From Saprospiraceae bacterium (GTDB lineage: Bacteria; Bacteroidota; Bacteroidia; Chitinophagales; Saprospiraceae): 64,000 bases of DNA. Positions 35,328 through 43,853 of this stretch are shown here, one piece after another. Under the pieces are notes generated by a model, which was not told the origin of the DNA, made no database searches, and saw nothing but the letters and a program-made list of their open reading frames with translations. The first letter of the stretch is position 1; each line of letters opens with the position of its first letter. The DNA is taken from the NCBI GenBank assembly GCA_022842725.1, contig JALHOZ010000002.1, positions 183,431-247,430 of the forward strand, in the 5' to 3' direction. The position numbers were made by a program, and so were the translations under genes.

Positions 35328-35584
35328 GTCAGGACCTCCAATTTATTTGGAGGCTTGAAACGTTTTATTGGGCAATCAGCCAAATAAATTTGGCTGTCCG
35401 GAAATTCTCGGATCTCCAAATTCATTTGGATGCTTGAAAAGTTTAATTGGATAATCAGCCAAATAAATTTGGCTGTCCTGGAAAAGGTTAGGATCTCTTA
35501 ATTCAATTGAAGGATAGTAGGAATTGATAAAGTTATCATCCAAATAAATTTGGCTGTACAGAAAAGTTCGGATTTTCAAATTAG
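35328..35584. repeat. Tandem 80-bp repeat carrying two palindromes per unit
   Basis: Three full units (about 35328-35400, 35401-35480, 35481-35561) and the start of a fourth are seen. Each unit has a first hairpin such as CTCCAATTTATTTGGAG and a second perfect or near-perfect palindrome CAGCCAAATAAATTTGGCTG (35377-35396, 35456-35475; changed at the left arm at 35537-35556). Between them lies a GCTTGAAA..TTTAATTGG spacer. The units fill the whole gap between the aminotransferase and dehydratase genes. They resemble REP/BIME-type intergenic hairpin repeats; transcriptional attenuation is possible. Confidence 0.85.
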
Positions 35585-35598
35585 TAAAAAAGAAAAAC

Positions 35599-36810
35599 AT
35601 GCACATTATAGACATTTCTCAGTTTATTAAAACATATATTACCAAAAGAGACAAAAGTCTTTTTGAACAAGATTTGAACAAACATAGAGACGTCCTTTCT
35701 TCAGAAATCCGGGATAAGTCGGTGTTGGTTATTGGTGGGGCTGGTACAATTGGTTCATCTTTTATTAAAGCTTTGCTTGATTTTTTGCCAGCCAGGCTGT
35801 ATGTTGTGGACACTAATGAAAACGGATTGACAGAATTGACCAGAGACTTACGTAGTTCTTCAGGACAGTATATTCCGGAAGACTTTAAAACATATCCGAT
35901 GAATTTCGGAGACCCGGTATTCAGAAAAATGTTTGTACAGGAAGGACCTTTTGACATTGTGGCCAATTTTGCAGCACATAAGCACGTTCGTAGTGAAAAG
36001 GATCATTATTCCATAGAAGCTATGATTGATAACAATGTTTTTAAAGCAAAGGAATTTTTAGACTTATTATGTGAACATAAACCCGCTCACTTTTTTTGTG
36101 TTTCAACAGACAAGGCTGCTAATCCTGTTAATGTAATGGGTGCAAGCAAAAAATTGATGGAGGAAGTGATTATGGCCTATTCATCAGATGTTAAAATTAC
36201 TACAGCCAGATTTGCCAATGTTGCTTTCAGTAACGGAAGCCTTTTGGATGGTTACATACAACGTATCTTTAAAAAACAACCCATTTCCTGTCCTTCTGAT
36301 GTTAAAAGGTTTTTTGTTTCTCCGGAAGAAAGCGGGCAAATTTGTTTATTGGCTTGCGTACTCGGAAATTCAGGAGAAATATTTTTTCCGAAAATAGGTG
36401 AAGACGAAATGGTCAGTTTTAAAGATATTACTTTAGACTTTTTCAGACAAATGTCACTCCCTATTGTTGAGTGTTCAAGTGAAACCGAAGCTAAAGAATT
36501 TTCAAAAAATATGAATATTGAAGATTCTCATCCTGTATACTTTTTTAAATCAGATACCTCAGGAGAAAAACTTTACGAAGAGTTTTATACAGATACTGAT
36601 GAGGTGGATTTGCGTTTATTTGAGGGAATGGGCGTTATTAAAAATGCTTTGAGACCTTCAAAAATGCAGATAAATCAGTGTGTCACAGAATTAAAAAAAC
36701 TAATGGATACCGAAAATTATGACAAGTCTTCCATAATTTCCCTTATGAAAAAATACCTTCCTGATTTTGAGCATATTGAGACCGGCAAAAGTTTGGATCA
36801 GAAAATGTAA
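35599..36810 (+). CDS. Soluble nucleotide-sugar 4,6-dehydratase (WbpM/FlaA1-like; LegB candidate)
   Basis: This 403-residue SDR protein has an N-terminal extension of about 40 residues and then VLVIGGAGTIGSSF. The catalytic block STDKAANPVNVMGASKKLME has Met in place of Tyr and keeps Lys, as in inverting or retaining UDP-GlcNAc dehydratases. It has no membrane helices, unlike the protein at 532. The block SDTSGEKLYEEFYTD near the C-terminus matches the GEKLYEE motif of the family. Because it directly follows the LegC-like aminotransferase it is the best candidate for the first step of the legionaminate-type route. It could also serve a separate 4-amino sugar used by the initiating transferase at 36907. 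Confidence 0.85.
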   Translation: MHIIDISQFIKTYITKRDKSLFEQDLNKHRDVLSSEIRDKSVLVIGGAGTIGSSFIKALLDFLPARLYVVDTNENGLTELTRDLRSSSGQYIPEDFKTYPMNFGDPVFRKMFVQEGPFDIVANFAAHKHVRSEKDHYSIEAMIDNNVFKAKEFLDLLCEHKPAHFFCVSTDKAANPVNVMGASKKLMEEVIMAYSSDVKITTARFANVAFSNGSLLDGYIQRIFKKQPISCPSDVKRFFVSPEESGQICLLACVLGNSGEIFFPKIGEDEMVSFKDITLDFFRQMSLPIVECSSETEAKEFSKNMNIEDSHPVYFFKSDTSGEKLYEEFYTDTDEVDLRLFEGMGVIKNALRPSKMQINQCVTELKKLMDTENYDKSSIISLMKKYLPDFEHIETGKSLDQKM

Positions 36811-36890
36811 GTAGCTCGGAGGGGTAAGCTCGTAGGATTTTGCTCGTAGCGGATAGAAAGCTCCGAACTCTCAGCTCCGAACTCCCGGCC
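36811..36890. repeat. GC-richer spacer repeat with AGCTCCGAACTC words
   Basis: The spacer contains the 14-base period AGCTCCGAACTCTC repeated once with small changes, preceded by related words in the opposite sense (AGCTCGGAG, GCTCGTAG). It is GC-richer than the flanking DNA. It differs in sequence from the other spacer repeats in this window. Confidence 0.6.
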
Positions 36891-36906
36891 TAAATAAATA
36901 ACAACC

Positions 36907-37578
36907 ATGTACCCATTTATAAAACGAATTTTCGATATTATTTCTTCTTTATCAGCATTATTGGTATTATCTCCCTTATTGGTACCCATAATTATAGGTT
37001 TAAAGTTGACCGGAGAAGGCTATATTTGGTACCTTCAGGAAAGAGTAGGGTATAAAAATAAAAAATTTAGTATATACAAATTTGCAACCATGCTGAAGGA
37101 TAGTCCTAATATGGCAGGTGGGTTAATAACTACTAAAAAAGATCCAAGACTCACTCCTTTGGGAGGATTTTTGAGAACAACCAAAATAAATGAATTACCT
37201 CAAGTAATCAATATTTTATTTGGACATATGAGTGTTGTAGGTCCCCGACCTGTGATGCAAAAAAGTTTTGACACTTATCCGGAAGATATTAAAAAAGTTA
37301 TTTACAATGTTAAACCCGGACTTACAGGCATAGGTTCCATCATATTCAGAGATGAAGAAAAACTCCTGACTGAAGTGAAAAATGCAGGTAAGGACCCATG
37401 GGAATATTATAAAAATATCATTTATCCGTTTAAAGGACAGGTGGAAATTTGGTACCAAAATAATCAAAATTTTAAAACCGATTTTTTTTGTATCTTTATC
37501 ACATTTTGGATCATTGTTTTCCCCGAGTCAAAATTGATTTATAAAGTGTTTAAAGATCTTCCGAAAAGAGAATTTTAA
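36907..37578 (+). CDS. Initiating sugar-phosphate transferase, copy 2 (bacterial sugar transferase family)
   Basis: This is a paralogue of the enzyme at 32655, with one N-terminal helix (about residues 10-32), YLQERVGY, YKFATMLKDSPNMAGG, KINELPQVINIL and SVVGPRPVMQ. The C-terminal part is also conserved between the two (GLTGIGSIIFRDEEKL). Having two such enzymes 3.5 kb apart suggests that two different first sugars, or two glycans, are started from this locus. The adjacency to the LegC/LegB-like pair is compatible with a 4-acetamido sugar substrate, as for PglC. Confidence 0.9.
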   Translation: MYPFIKRIFDIISSLSALLVLSPLLVPIIIGLKLTGEGYIWYLQERVGYKNKKFSIYKFATMLKDSPNMAGGLITTKKDPRLTPLGGFLRTTKINELPQVINILFGHMSVVGPRPVMQKSFDTYPEDIKKVIYNVKPGLTGIGSIIFRDEEKLLTEVKNAGKDPWEYYKNIIYPFKGQVEIWYQNNQNFKTDFFCIFITFWIIVFPESKLIYKVFKDLPKREF

Positions 37579-37747
37579 CATAAAATGATACCATTATATT
37601 TCCACTCTAAAGCCAAACTGTTTTTTAATTTAATTATTTTTAAAAAGTGCTTAGCCTTTGATAAACAAAGGATTTTTACATTTTTTATGACATTTAAAAA
37701 GTCCGTATTTTCATTCAGATATTTTTCTGAAAAATAAATCCCAACCC

Positions 37748-40700
37748 ATGTTTTTAAATAACGCTATTCATCAATATATCAAAGAAATCGGTCTGCATCC
37801 GCTCGCAAAAATCGGCGCGGATCTTGTGAAACAGGGTATGCTGAGTAAGCCATTGCACCATGCATCACTTAAAGCTATCTTTTTTATAGTGGAAGATGAA
37901 TTTCAGCTAACCATAAAATATAAAAACGCTTTCGCTCTGGACTCTGTTTTTTGTAATTGCGGACAGCCTGCTCCTTGTGAACATGTGTTCGGGGGTCTGT
38001 ACTTTTTGCTTGAATCGGAAGATGTGGCATTACAAGATACTAGGGATGTTCCTTCCGGATTTTTTGTGCCGGGTCTTCACGAAAATCCCGGTGAAAAGGA
38101 TGATCAGAATGTATATACTTTGAATGAATATCGAATACTTCCTGTTAAAGATGTACATGCTTATATTGAGTTTTTAAATGTTTATAAACCTCCTTTTTTA
38201 AGGAATTTTACATCATTGGTTCTTGAAAATATTGTCCTCACCGAAAAGGGCCACCTGGAATTCAGGATTTCAGAAAAACACTATTTTCAGGAAGGAAAAT
38301 CTGATTTAATTCATAAAGTAGACATCCAACAATCAGATGAAGAATTTTCTATCAAGTGTCAGACTTGTAAAGAATCTTCCGTTTCGATGTGTATACATCA
38401 ATACGAAGTCATGAAAAATCAGGATGTAAAAGCGATATTATTATTTGGCAATATGCCCGATTATGATCAGGAAATCCAATACTGGTCAAAAAAATACAGC
38501 ATCGTTCCTTCAAAATTTGTCCAACTATATGAAATTCATCTGGAAGGACAACAAACGAAGGCTGTTTTGGTCAACCTGCAGTTTTTTACCCAACAAAAAA
38601 TGGGAGCCTTACAAAAACAGATCGGGGATCAGATTCTGAGCCACAAACAACGATTGGCAGGAGTGGCCCAGGAGGATCCGGATGGCGTCAATGGTCATGC
38701 GGTATTATGGACTCTGGATGGCAAAAACGAAACGGTTTCCTTATTGAGTGGCAAAATGGATAAATTGGGAAATGAACTGACCAGTAAAATTGAAAAAACC
38801 CAAAATCCTGAATATCTTTCAGGTTTTGAAAAGGATTTATGGTACCGTATAGAAAGATTTTCAAAAGAAAATGTTCATGATAATGCCGTGTATAAAGATG
38901 CTGCCTGGAACAGGTTTTTAAAACACCTGGTAGGTGATATCAATGCATTGCACCACTTTGTACCCATGTCCAAAGGAGAACAATTGATATTGTCAAAACG
39001 AAATATCAGACAAATTAATTTTTCATCTTATGCCGTAGATGCTTTGGTTCGAGTGGTGAAGGAAGAAGCTTTTTACAAAATAAAATTATGGCTCAAAATC
39101 AAGGATGATCTGATTGATCCTTTGTTGCAGCCGTTGACGCTTACACCTTATTTTTTGGTTGTTCAGCAAGAAGCACACATTTTCAAACATCCTGAATTGG
39201 GCAGGTTGTTTACCTTGTTGGGTTGGGAGGAAATATTAGTAGATACAGAACATCATTCTTCTTTGCAATCATTGCTGCACGATATTCACAATGTAGTGGA
39301 AGTGGACTATCCGGAAGATATGAAGCCCAATTTTGTGTATGTTGAAAATCCTCACTGGAAGATTTATGTAAGAGAAAACGGCCATCATCTTTTGTTTACA
39401 CCCATCCTGGAATACGGAGATACCCTGGAAGTGTCCCTGCCACTTGATAAATGGATTGTTCAAAATCCCGGGAGTGATGTTTTATATACCATTCCTGAAG
39501 AAGATGAAGAAAAATTTGTTTTGTTTATTAAGGAACAACATGAACAATTTGAACAGAATCTCTTTCATCACGGGATGTTTTTCCTTCATTATAAAGACTA
39601 TCTGAATGAAAACTGGTTCCTCCATTTTTTTGAAAAATGCAGAGAAGCAGGTATAACCATTTTAGGCCAGGATGAGCTTGAAAATTTTAAAATGAACACT
39701 TACAAACCGTCTATCCGGCTGGGAATTTCTTCCGGAATTGATTGGTTTGATGTTCAGGTTGACATTTCATATGGTGATCAAATGGTTTCGGCCAAATCGT
39801 GGATGGAAGCTTTGCGAAAAAACGAAAAATACATTTTGCTTGCAGACGGCAGCCTTGGATTAATCCCCGAAGAATGGTACGACAAGCTGAAACGTCTGTC
39901 TATGGTGGCCTTTGAAGAAAAAGGTAAGGTGAAACTTAATTCCTACCATTTTAATATTGTGGAATCTTTGTTTTCGGAAATTGAAGATGATGAATTGTAC
40001 AGAGACATCAAAAGGAAAATATCCGTACTCGGAAATTATGATTTTTCGAAAGAACACCCACTTCCGGAAAATGGTCAGATAGCTTTAAGAGATTATCAAA
40101 AATTGGGTTTTCAATGGTTGAAATCCCTTTCTGACCTTGGTTTTGGTGGTTGTCTGGCAGACGATATGGGTCTTGGTAAAACCCTTCAGGTACTTACACT
40201 TCTCTCTGATCAAAAATTGGCAGGTAAAAAAACAAGTTTGATTGTTGTTCCCCGTAGTTTGTTGTTTAACTGGGCTCAGGAAATCGTCAAGTTTTATCCG
40301 GATATAACGTATTTATATTATCACGGAATCGACAGGTCTTCGCTAAGATCAAAGTTGTTCCAGTACGATATCGTGATTTCAACTTACGACACAGTGACTA
40401 ATGACATTGAATTTCTTAAGGAACATACTTTTAATTACATTATTCTGGACGAGTCTCAGGCGATCAAAAATCCTGAAAGCAAGAGATATAAAGCCATGCG
40501 GTTACTGAAATCTGCCAATAAAATTGCCATTACCGGTACGCCGATTGAAAACAATACTTTTGATTTATATGCTCAATTCAGCTTTGTAAATCCGGGGATT
40601 TTTGGTAGTGCTTCACAGTTTAAAACAAATTTTGCCATTCCCATTGATCGGGAAAGTGACCGCGAATCAGCTTATATTTTGAAAAAAATCATCCATCCGT

Positions 40701-41467
40701 TTTTGTTGCGGCGTACCAAGGCTCAGGTTGCATCTGATCTTCCGGAAAGAAGTGAAAGCATCCTCTATTGTGAAATGGGGGAAACACAACGCAAGATGTA
40801 TGAAGATTTCAGGTTGAAAATAAAATCAGAAATCGATGAAGGAGTTAAAAATATTGGCATCAATAAAATGCGGATTAAGGTCATCGAAGGTTTGCTCAGA
40901 TTGAGACAGATTTGTAACTCTCCGCAATTATTGGATCAAAACCTTCCCAACCATCTGAGACAATCTGTAAAGATCGAAACCTTAATGGACATCATTGAAA
41001 ATGATATGGGAGATCATCATGCATTGATTTATTCTCAGTTTACGTCTATGTTGGCGTTGGTCCGTTATGAGCTCGACAGAAAAGGAATTCCTTATGCATA
41101 TCTTGACGGTAGTACAAGGGACAGACAAGGAGCTGTTAAAGATTTTATGGAAAACAGTGAAATAAAACTGTTTTTAATCAGTTTGAAAGCCGGTAATACC
41201 GGATTAAATCTGGTCAAAGCGGATTATGTGTACATATTGGATCCTTGGTGGAATCCTGCGGTTGAAGCGCAGGCCATTGACAGAACCCACAGAATCGGTC
41301 AGGACAAAAATGTATTTGCTTACAAAATGATTTGCAGAGATACCATTGAAGAAAAAATCATTTTGTTGCAGGAAAAGAAAAAACAATTGGCTACAGATTT
41401 GATTATTACTGATGAACAAATTTACAAATCACTCAATAACGATGATTTGATTTCACTTTTTAATTAA
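37748..41467 (+). CDS. SNF2-family DNA translocase with N-terminal SWIM zinc finger
   Basis: This is a 1,239-residue protein. A SWIM motif CxC..CxH is at Cys69, Cys71, Cys77 and His79. A second Cys/His group near residues 212-224 reads CQTCKESSVSMCIH. The SNF2 ATPase fills residues about 770-1239: motif I DDMGLGKT near 805, the Walker B variant DESQ near 900, TGTPIENN in motif III, and motif VI WWNPAVEAQAIDRTHRIGQ near 1170. Such proteins remodel DNA-protein complexes or act in transcription (RapA-like). The gene has its own 170-base leader and no obvious link to polysaccharide synthesis. It stands between an initiating transferase and ManC, 11 bases before ManC. Confidence 0.92.
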   Translation: MFLNNAIHQYIKEIGLHPLAKIGADLVKQGMLSKPLHHASLKAIFFIVEDEFQLTIKYKNAFALDSVFCNCGQPAPCEHVFGGLYFLLESEDVALQDTRDVPSGFFVPGLHENPGEKDDQNVYTLNEYRILPVKDVHAYIEFLNVYKPPFLRNFTSLVLENIVLTEKGHLEFRISEKHYFQEGKSDLIHKVDIQQSDEEFSIKCQTCKESSVSMCIHQYEVMKNQDVKAILLFGNMPDYDQEIQYWSKKYSIVPSKFVQLYEIHLEGQQTKAVLVNLQFFTQQKMGALQKQIGDQILSHKQRLAGVAQEDPDGVNGHAVLWTLDGKNETVSLLSGKMDKLGNELTSKIEKTQNPEYLSGFEKDLWYRIERFSKENVHDNAVYKDAAWNRFLKHLVGDINALHHFVPMSKGEQLILSKRNIRQINFSSYAVDALVRVVKEEAFYKIKLWLKIKDDLIDPLLQPLTLTPYFLVVQQEAHIFKHPELGRLFTLLGWEEILVDTEHHSSLQSLLHDIHNVVEVDYPEDMKPNFVYVENPHWKIYVRENGHHLLFTPILEYGDTLEVSLPLDKWIVQNPGSDVLYTIPEEDEEKFVLFIKEQHEQFEQNLFHHGMFFLHYKDYLNENWFLHFFEKCREAGITILGQDELENFKMNTYKPSIRLGISSGIDWFDVQVDISYGDQMVSAKSWMEALRKNEKYILLADGSLGLIPEEWYDKLKRLSMVAFEEKGKVKLNSYHFNIVESLFSEIEDDELYRDIKRKISVLGNYDFSKEHPLPENGQIALRDYQKLGFQWLKSLSDLGFGGCLADDMGLGKTLQVLTLLSDQKLAGKKTSLIVVPRSLLFNWAQEIVKFYPDITYLYYHGIDRSSLRSKLFQYDIVISTYDTVTNDIEFLKEHTFNYIILDESQAIKNPESKRYKAMRLLKSANKIAITGTPIENNTFDLYAQFSFVNPGIFGSASQFKTNFAIPIDRESDRESAYILKKIIHPFLLRRTKAQVASDLPERSESILYCEMGETQRKMYEDFRLKIKSEIDEGVKNIGINKMRIKVIEGLLRLRQICNSPQLLDQNLPNHLRQSVKIETLMDIIENDMGDHHALIYSQFTSMLALVRYELDRKGIPYAYLDGSTRDRQGAVKDFMENSEIKLFLISLKAGNTGLNLVKADYVYILDPWWNPAVEAQAIDRTHRIGQDKNVFAYKMICRDTIEEKIILLQEKKKQLATDLIITDEQIYKSLNNDDLISLFN

Positions 41468-41478
41468 CTAAATCATAT

Positions 41479-42546
41479 ATGTTACCGCAACGTTTTATAG
41501 TCATCATGGCCGGTGGGGTCGGAAGCAGATTCTGGCCTTCCAGTACCAATGAAAAACCCAAACAATTTTTGGATATCCTTGGTATTGGAAAATCATTGAT
41601 CAGAATGACATTTGAAAGAAGTTTGTCCCTTGTACCTGCTGAGCATATTTTTATTCTGACCAATCAGAAGTATAAAACTCTGGTAAAACAACATCTTCCT
41701 GAATTACCTGAAAACAATATACTTTGTGAACCCAGCATGAATAATACCGCGCCCTGTATAGCTTATTCGGCATTAAGGCTCAAAGCAATCCATCCAAACA
41801 GTGTTTTTGCTGTTTTACCTTCAGACCATGTTATTTTAAAAGAAACGGAATACCAAAACATAATGGAAAAAGCTTTTTCTTTTGCAGAAAATAATAATGT
41901 TTTGGTCACTTTGGGTATCCAACCGTCCAGACCTGACACCGGATATGGTTATATCCAATGTGACGAATCTGCTAATGAAAAAGACATAAAATACGATGGA
42001 TTCAAAAAAGTATTGTCTTTTCGTGAAAAACCCGATCAACATACAGCTGAAGCGTATCTGAAATCAGGTGATTACCTATGGAATGCCGGTATGTTTATCT
42101 GGAGTGTTTCGGCTATTCTGGATGCTTTTACCAAATACGCAGAAGATATTTTAACAGTCTTGTCTGTAAAGGAAGAAATGTTTGGAACTTCAGAAGAACA
42201 AAATTATATTGATCAGGTATATCCCTCTACCAGAAGCATTTCTATAGATTATGCCATCATGGAACAAGCAGAAAATGTTTATACCCTTCCTGCTGATATC
42301 GGCTGGAGTGATCTCGGAACGTGGAACAGCCTTCATGCTTATCTGGAGTCCGGAGATTCTACTGTCAAAATCGGCTCTAATATCCATTTGATCGATTGTG
42401 AAGATGTTATGGTGATGTCCAACAATCAAAAAAATATTGTCATCAAGGGGCTAAAGGATTATATCGTGGTTGACGAAGACCATGCCATCCTGATTTATCC
42501 CAAATCCGCAGAACAGGAAATCAAAGAGGTCGTCAAACGATTGTAA
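41479..42546 (+). CDS. manC: Mannose-1-phosphate guanylyltransferase
   Basis: The enzyme makes GDP-mannose from mannose 1-phosphate and GTP. The pyrophosphorylase signature is IMAGGVGSRFWPSS (residues 9-22), followed by EKPKQFLDIL, VLPSDHVI, SFREKPD and NAGMFIWS. The 355 residues correspond to the single-function form without the C-terminal isomerase cupin. GDP-mannose may feed mannose, or GDP-deoxyhexoses made elsewhere, into the polysaccharide. The gene starts 11 bases after the helicase gene stop. Confidence 0.94.
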   Translation: MLPQRFIVIMAGGVGSRFWPSSTNEKPKQFLDILGIGKSLIRMTFERSLSLVPAEHIFILTNQKYKTLVKQHLPELPENNILCEPSMNNTAPCIAYSALRLKAIHPNSVFAVLPSDHVILKETEYQNIMEKAFSFAENNNVLVTLGIQPSRPDTGYGYIQCDESANEKDIKYDGFKKVLSFREKPDQHTAEAYLKSGDYLWNAGMFIWSVSAILDAFTKYAEDILTVLSVKEEMFGTSEEQNYIDQVYPSTRSISIDYAIMEQAENVYTLPADIGWSDLGTWNSLHAYLESGDSTVKIGSNIHLIDCEDVMVMSNNQKNIVIKGLKDYIVVDEDHAILIYPKSAEQEIKEVVKRL

Positions 42547-42642
42547 GTTTGTAGTCCGAATCCGGATTGTGAAAAACAAAAGAGTAAACTTTTATCTTAC
42601 ATTGAATAATCTTAAGATATCAAACCAAAAAAGACCATAGCA

Positions 42643-43746
42643 TTGGTGGCCAATACCACCTGGAATATTTATAATTTCAGGAGGAATCTTATTGATCAGT
42701 TTGTTTCGTCAGGTTACAATGTTGTAGTCATTGCACCGGTAGACGAATATATCCATTATAAAGAAGCCTATCCAATGGTCAAACATTTGGGTTTGCGCAC
42801 CTTGGACAGGGACGGGATGAATCCTCTGAAGGACTTTTTGTTGATTTTGGAGTTGTGGCGACGGTATAAAAAGATTAAACCTGATCTTATCATTCATTTC
42901 ACCAATAAACCCAATATCTATGGAACTTTAGCCGCCTGGCTCGCCGGTTGTAACAATATTTCTGTGGTGACAGGACTGGGATATACTTTTATACACAATG
43001 GGTGGCTGCAAAAAGTGATAACAGAAATGTATCGTATATCCGGTAATCGGGCAGACAGAATGGTTTTTGAAAATACCAGAGACCGTGATTATTTTGTTGA
43101 AAATGGCCTTGTTCCTTCTAAAAAAGCAATTTCCGTCAAAGGATGCGGTGTGGATACACATTATTTTATGCCAGGAGAACATGAAGCCAGAACGAATGAT
43201 AAAATAACATTTACCTTTATTGGCAGGTTATTATATGATAAAGGAGTGCAGGAATTTGTTGAAGCTGCCAGGGTTTTACGACAAAAACGCAACGATTGTC
43301 AATTTTGGATAGTCGGAGAATTGGATGCTGAAAATCCTGCAACCGTAGACAAGGATGATTTACTCAGATGGGTCGAAGATGATATTGTATTTTACCATGG
43401 ATTTTTAAAGGACGTGAGGCCTGTGATTTCCAAATCTGATTGTATTGTTTTGCCTTCCTACCGGGAAGGACTACCCAGGATTATTCTGGAAGGAATGTCG
43501 ATGGCCAAACCCGTCATAACCACCCAAACAGCCGGCTGTGAAGAAACGGTTGATGAAAATGTAAACGGTTATCTTGTTCCTATACGCAACACAGAAAAAC
43601 TGGTGGAAGCCATGGAAAAGTTTTTATCTCTTACTTCGGAAGAAAAAAAGCTCATGGGTAAAAGGGGCAGAGAAAAGGCGATTCTTCAGTTTGATGATAA
43701 AATTATTGCAAATAACTTCCAAAAGATTGTTGATGAATTAATATAA
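42643..43746 (+). CDS. Glycosyltransferase family 4 protein at the end of the locus
   Basis: This is a GT-B protein of about 367 residues with VTGLGYTFIHNGW near residue 107, FIGRLLYDKGVQEFVEAA near residue 190 and the EX7E-type site YREGLPRIILEGMSMAKPV near residue 275. It would add a sugar to the lipid-linked unit. The start is uncertain. The listed TTG gives MVANTTWNIYNF, but the frame is open up to a stop at 42613 and the upstream codons (KPKKTIA) would complete the first beta-strand; no ATG, GTG or TTG lies there. A non-standard start such as ATC or ATA is possible. A strong hairpin terminator follows. Confidence 0.87.
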   Translation: MVANTTWNIYNFRRNLIDQFVSSGYNVVVIAPVDEYIHYKEAYPMVKHLGLRTLDRDGMNPLKDFLLILELWRRYKKIKPDLIIHFTNKPNIYGTLAAWLAGCNNISVVTGLGYTFIHNGWLQKVITEMYRISGNRADRMVFENTRDRDYFVENGLVPSKKAISVKGCGVDTHYFMPGEHEARTNDKITFTFIGRLLYDKGVQEFVEAARVLRQKRNDCQFWIVGELDAENPATVDKDDLLRWVEDDIVFYHGFLKDVRPVISKSDCIVLPSYREGLPRIILEGMSMAKPVITTQTAGCEETVDENVNGYLVPIRNTEKLVEAMEKFLSLTSEEKKLMGKRGREKAILQFDDKIIANNFQKIVDELI

Positions 43747-43774
43747 CAACACTTTTTAAGCACCCATAAATTTC

Positions 43775-43840
43775 AAAGCCCGTTTGAAATTTTGACAACC
43801 GGAATTCATTACCGGCATTCAAAATTTTAAACGGGCTTTT
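43775..43840. terminator. Long bidirectional hairpin terminator
   Basis: The left arm AAAGCCCGTTTGAAATTTTGA pairs with the right arm at 43818-43840 (TCAAAATTTT, then AAACGGGCTTTT); the intervening part also holds a small CCGG-based hairpin. A T-run follows on the + strand and A residues precede the stem. It lies between two converging genes and can end both. Confidence 0.85.
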
Positions 43841-43853
43841 GTTTTTTATATCC

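Noticed and set aside
35328..35615. Minus-strand frames across the 80-bp palindromic repeat
   Set aside because: The translations repeat the same short peptide with the repeat unit, so they reflect the repeat and not a gene.
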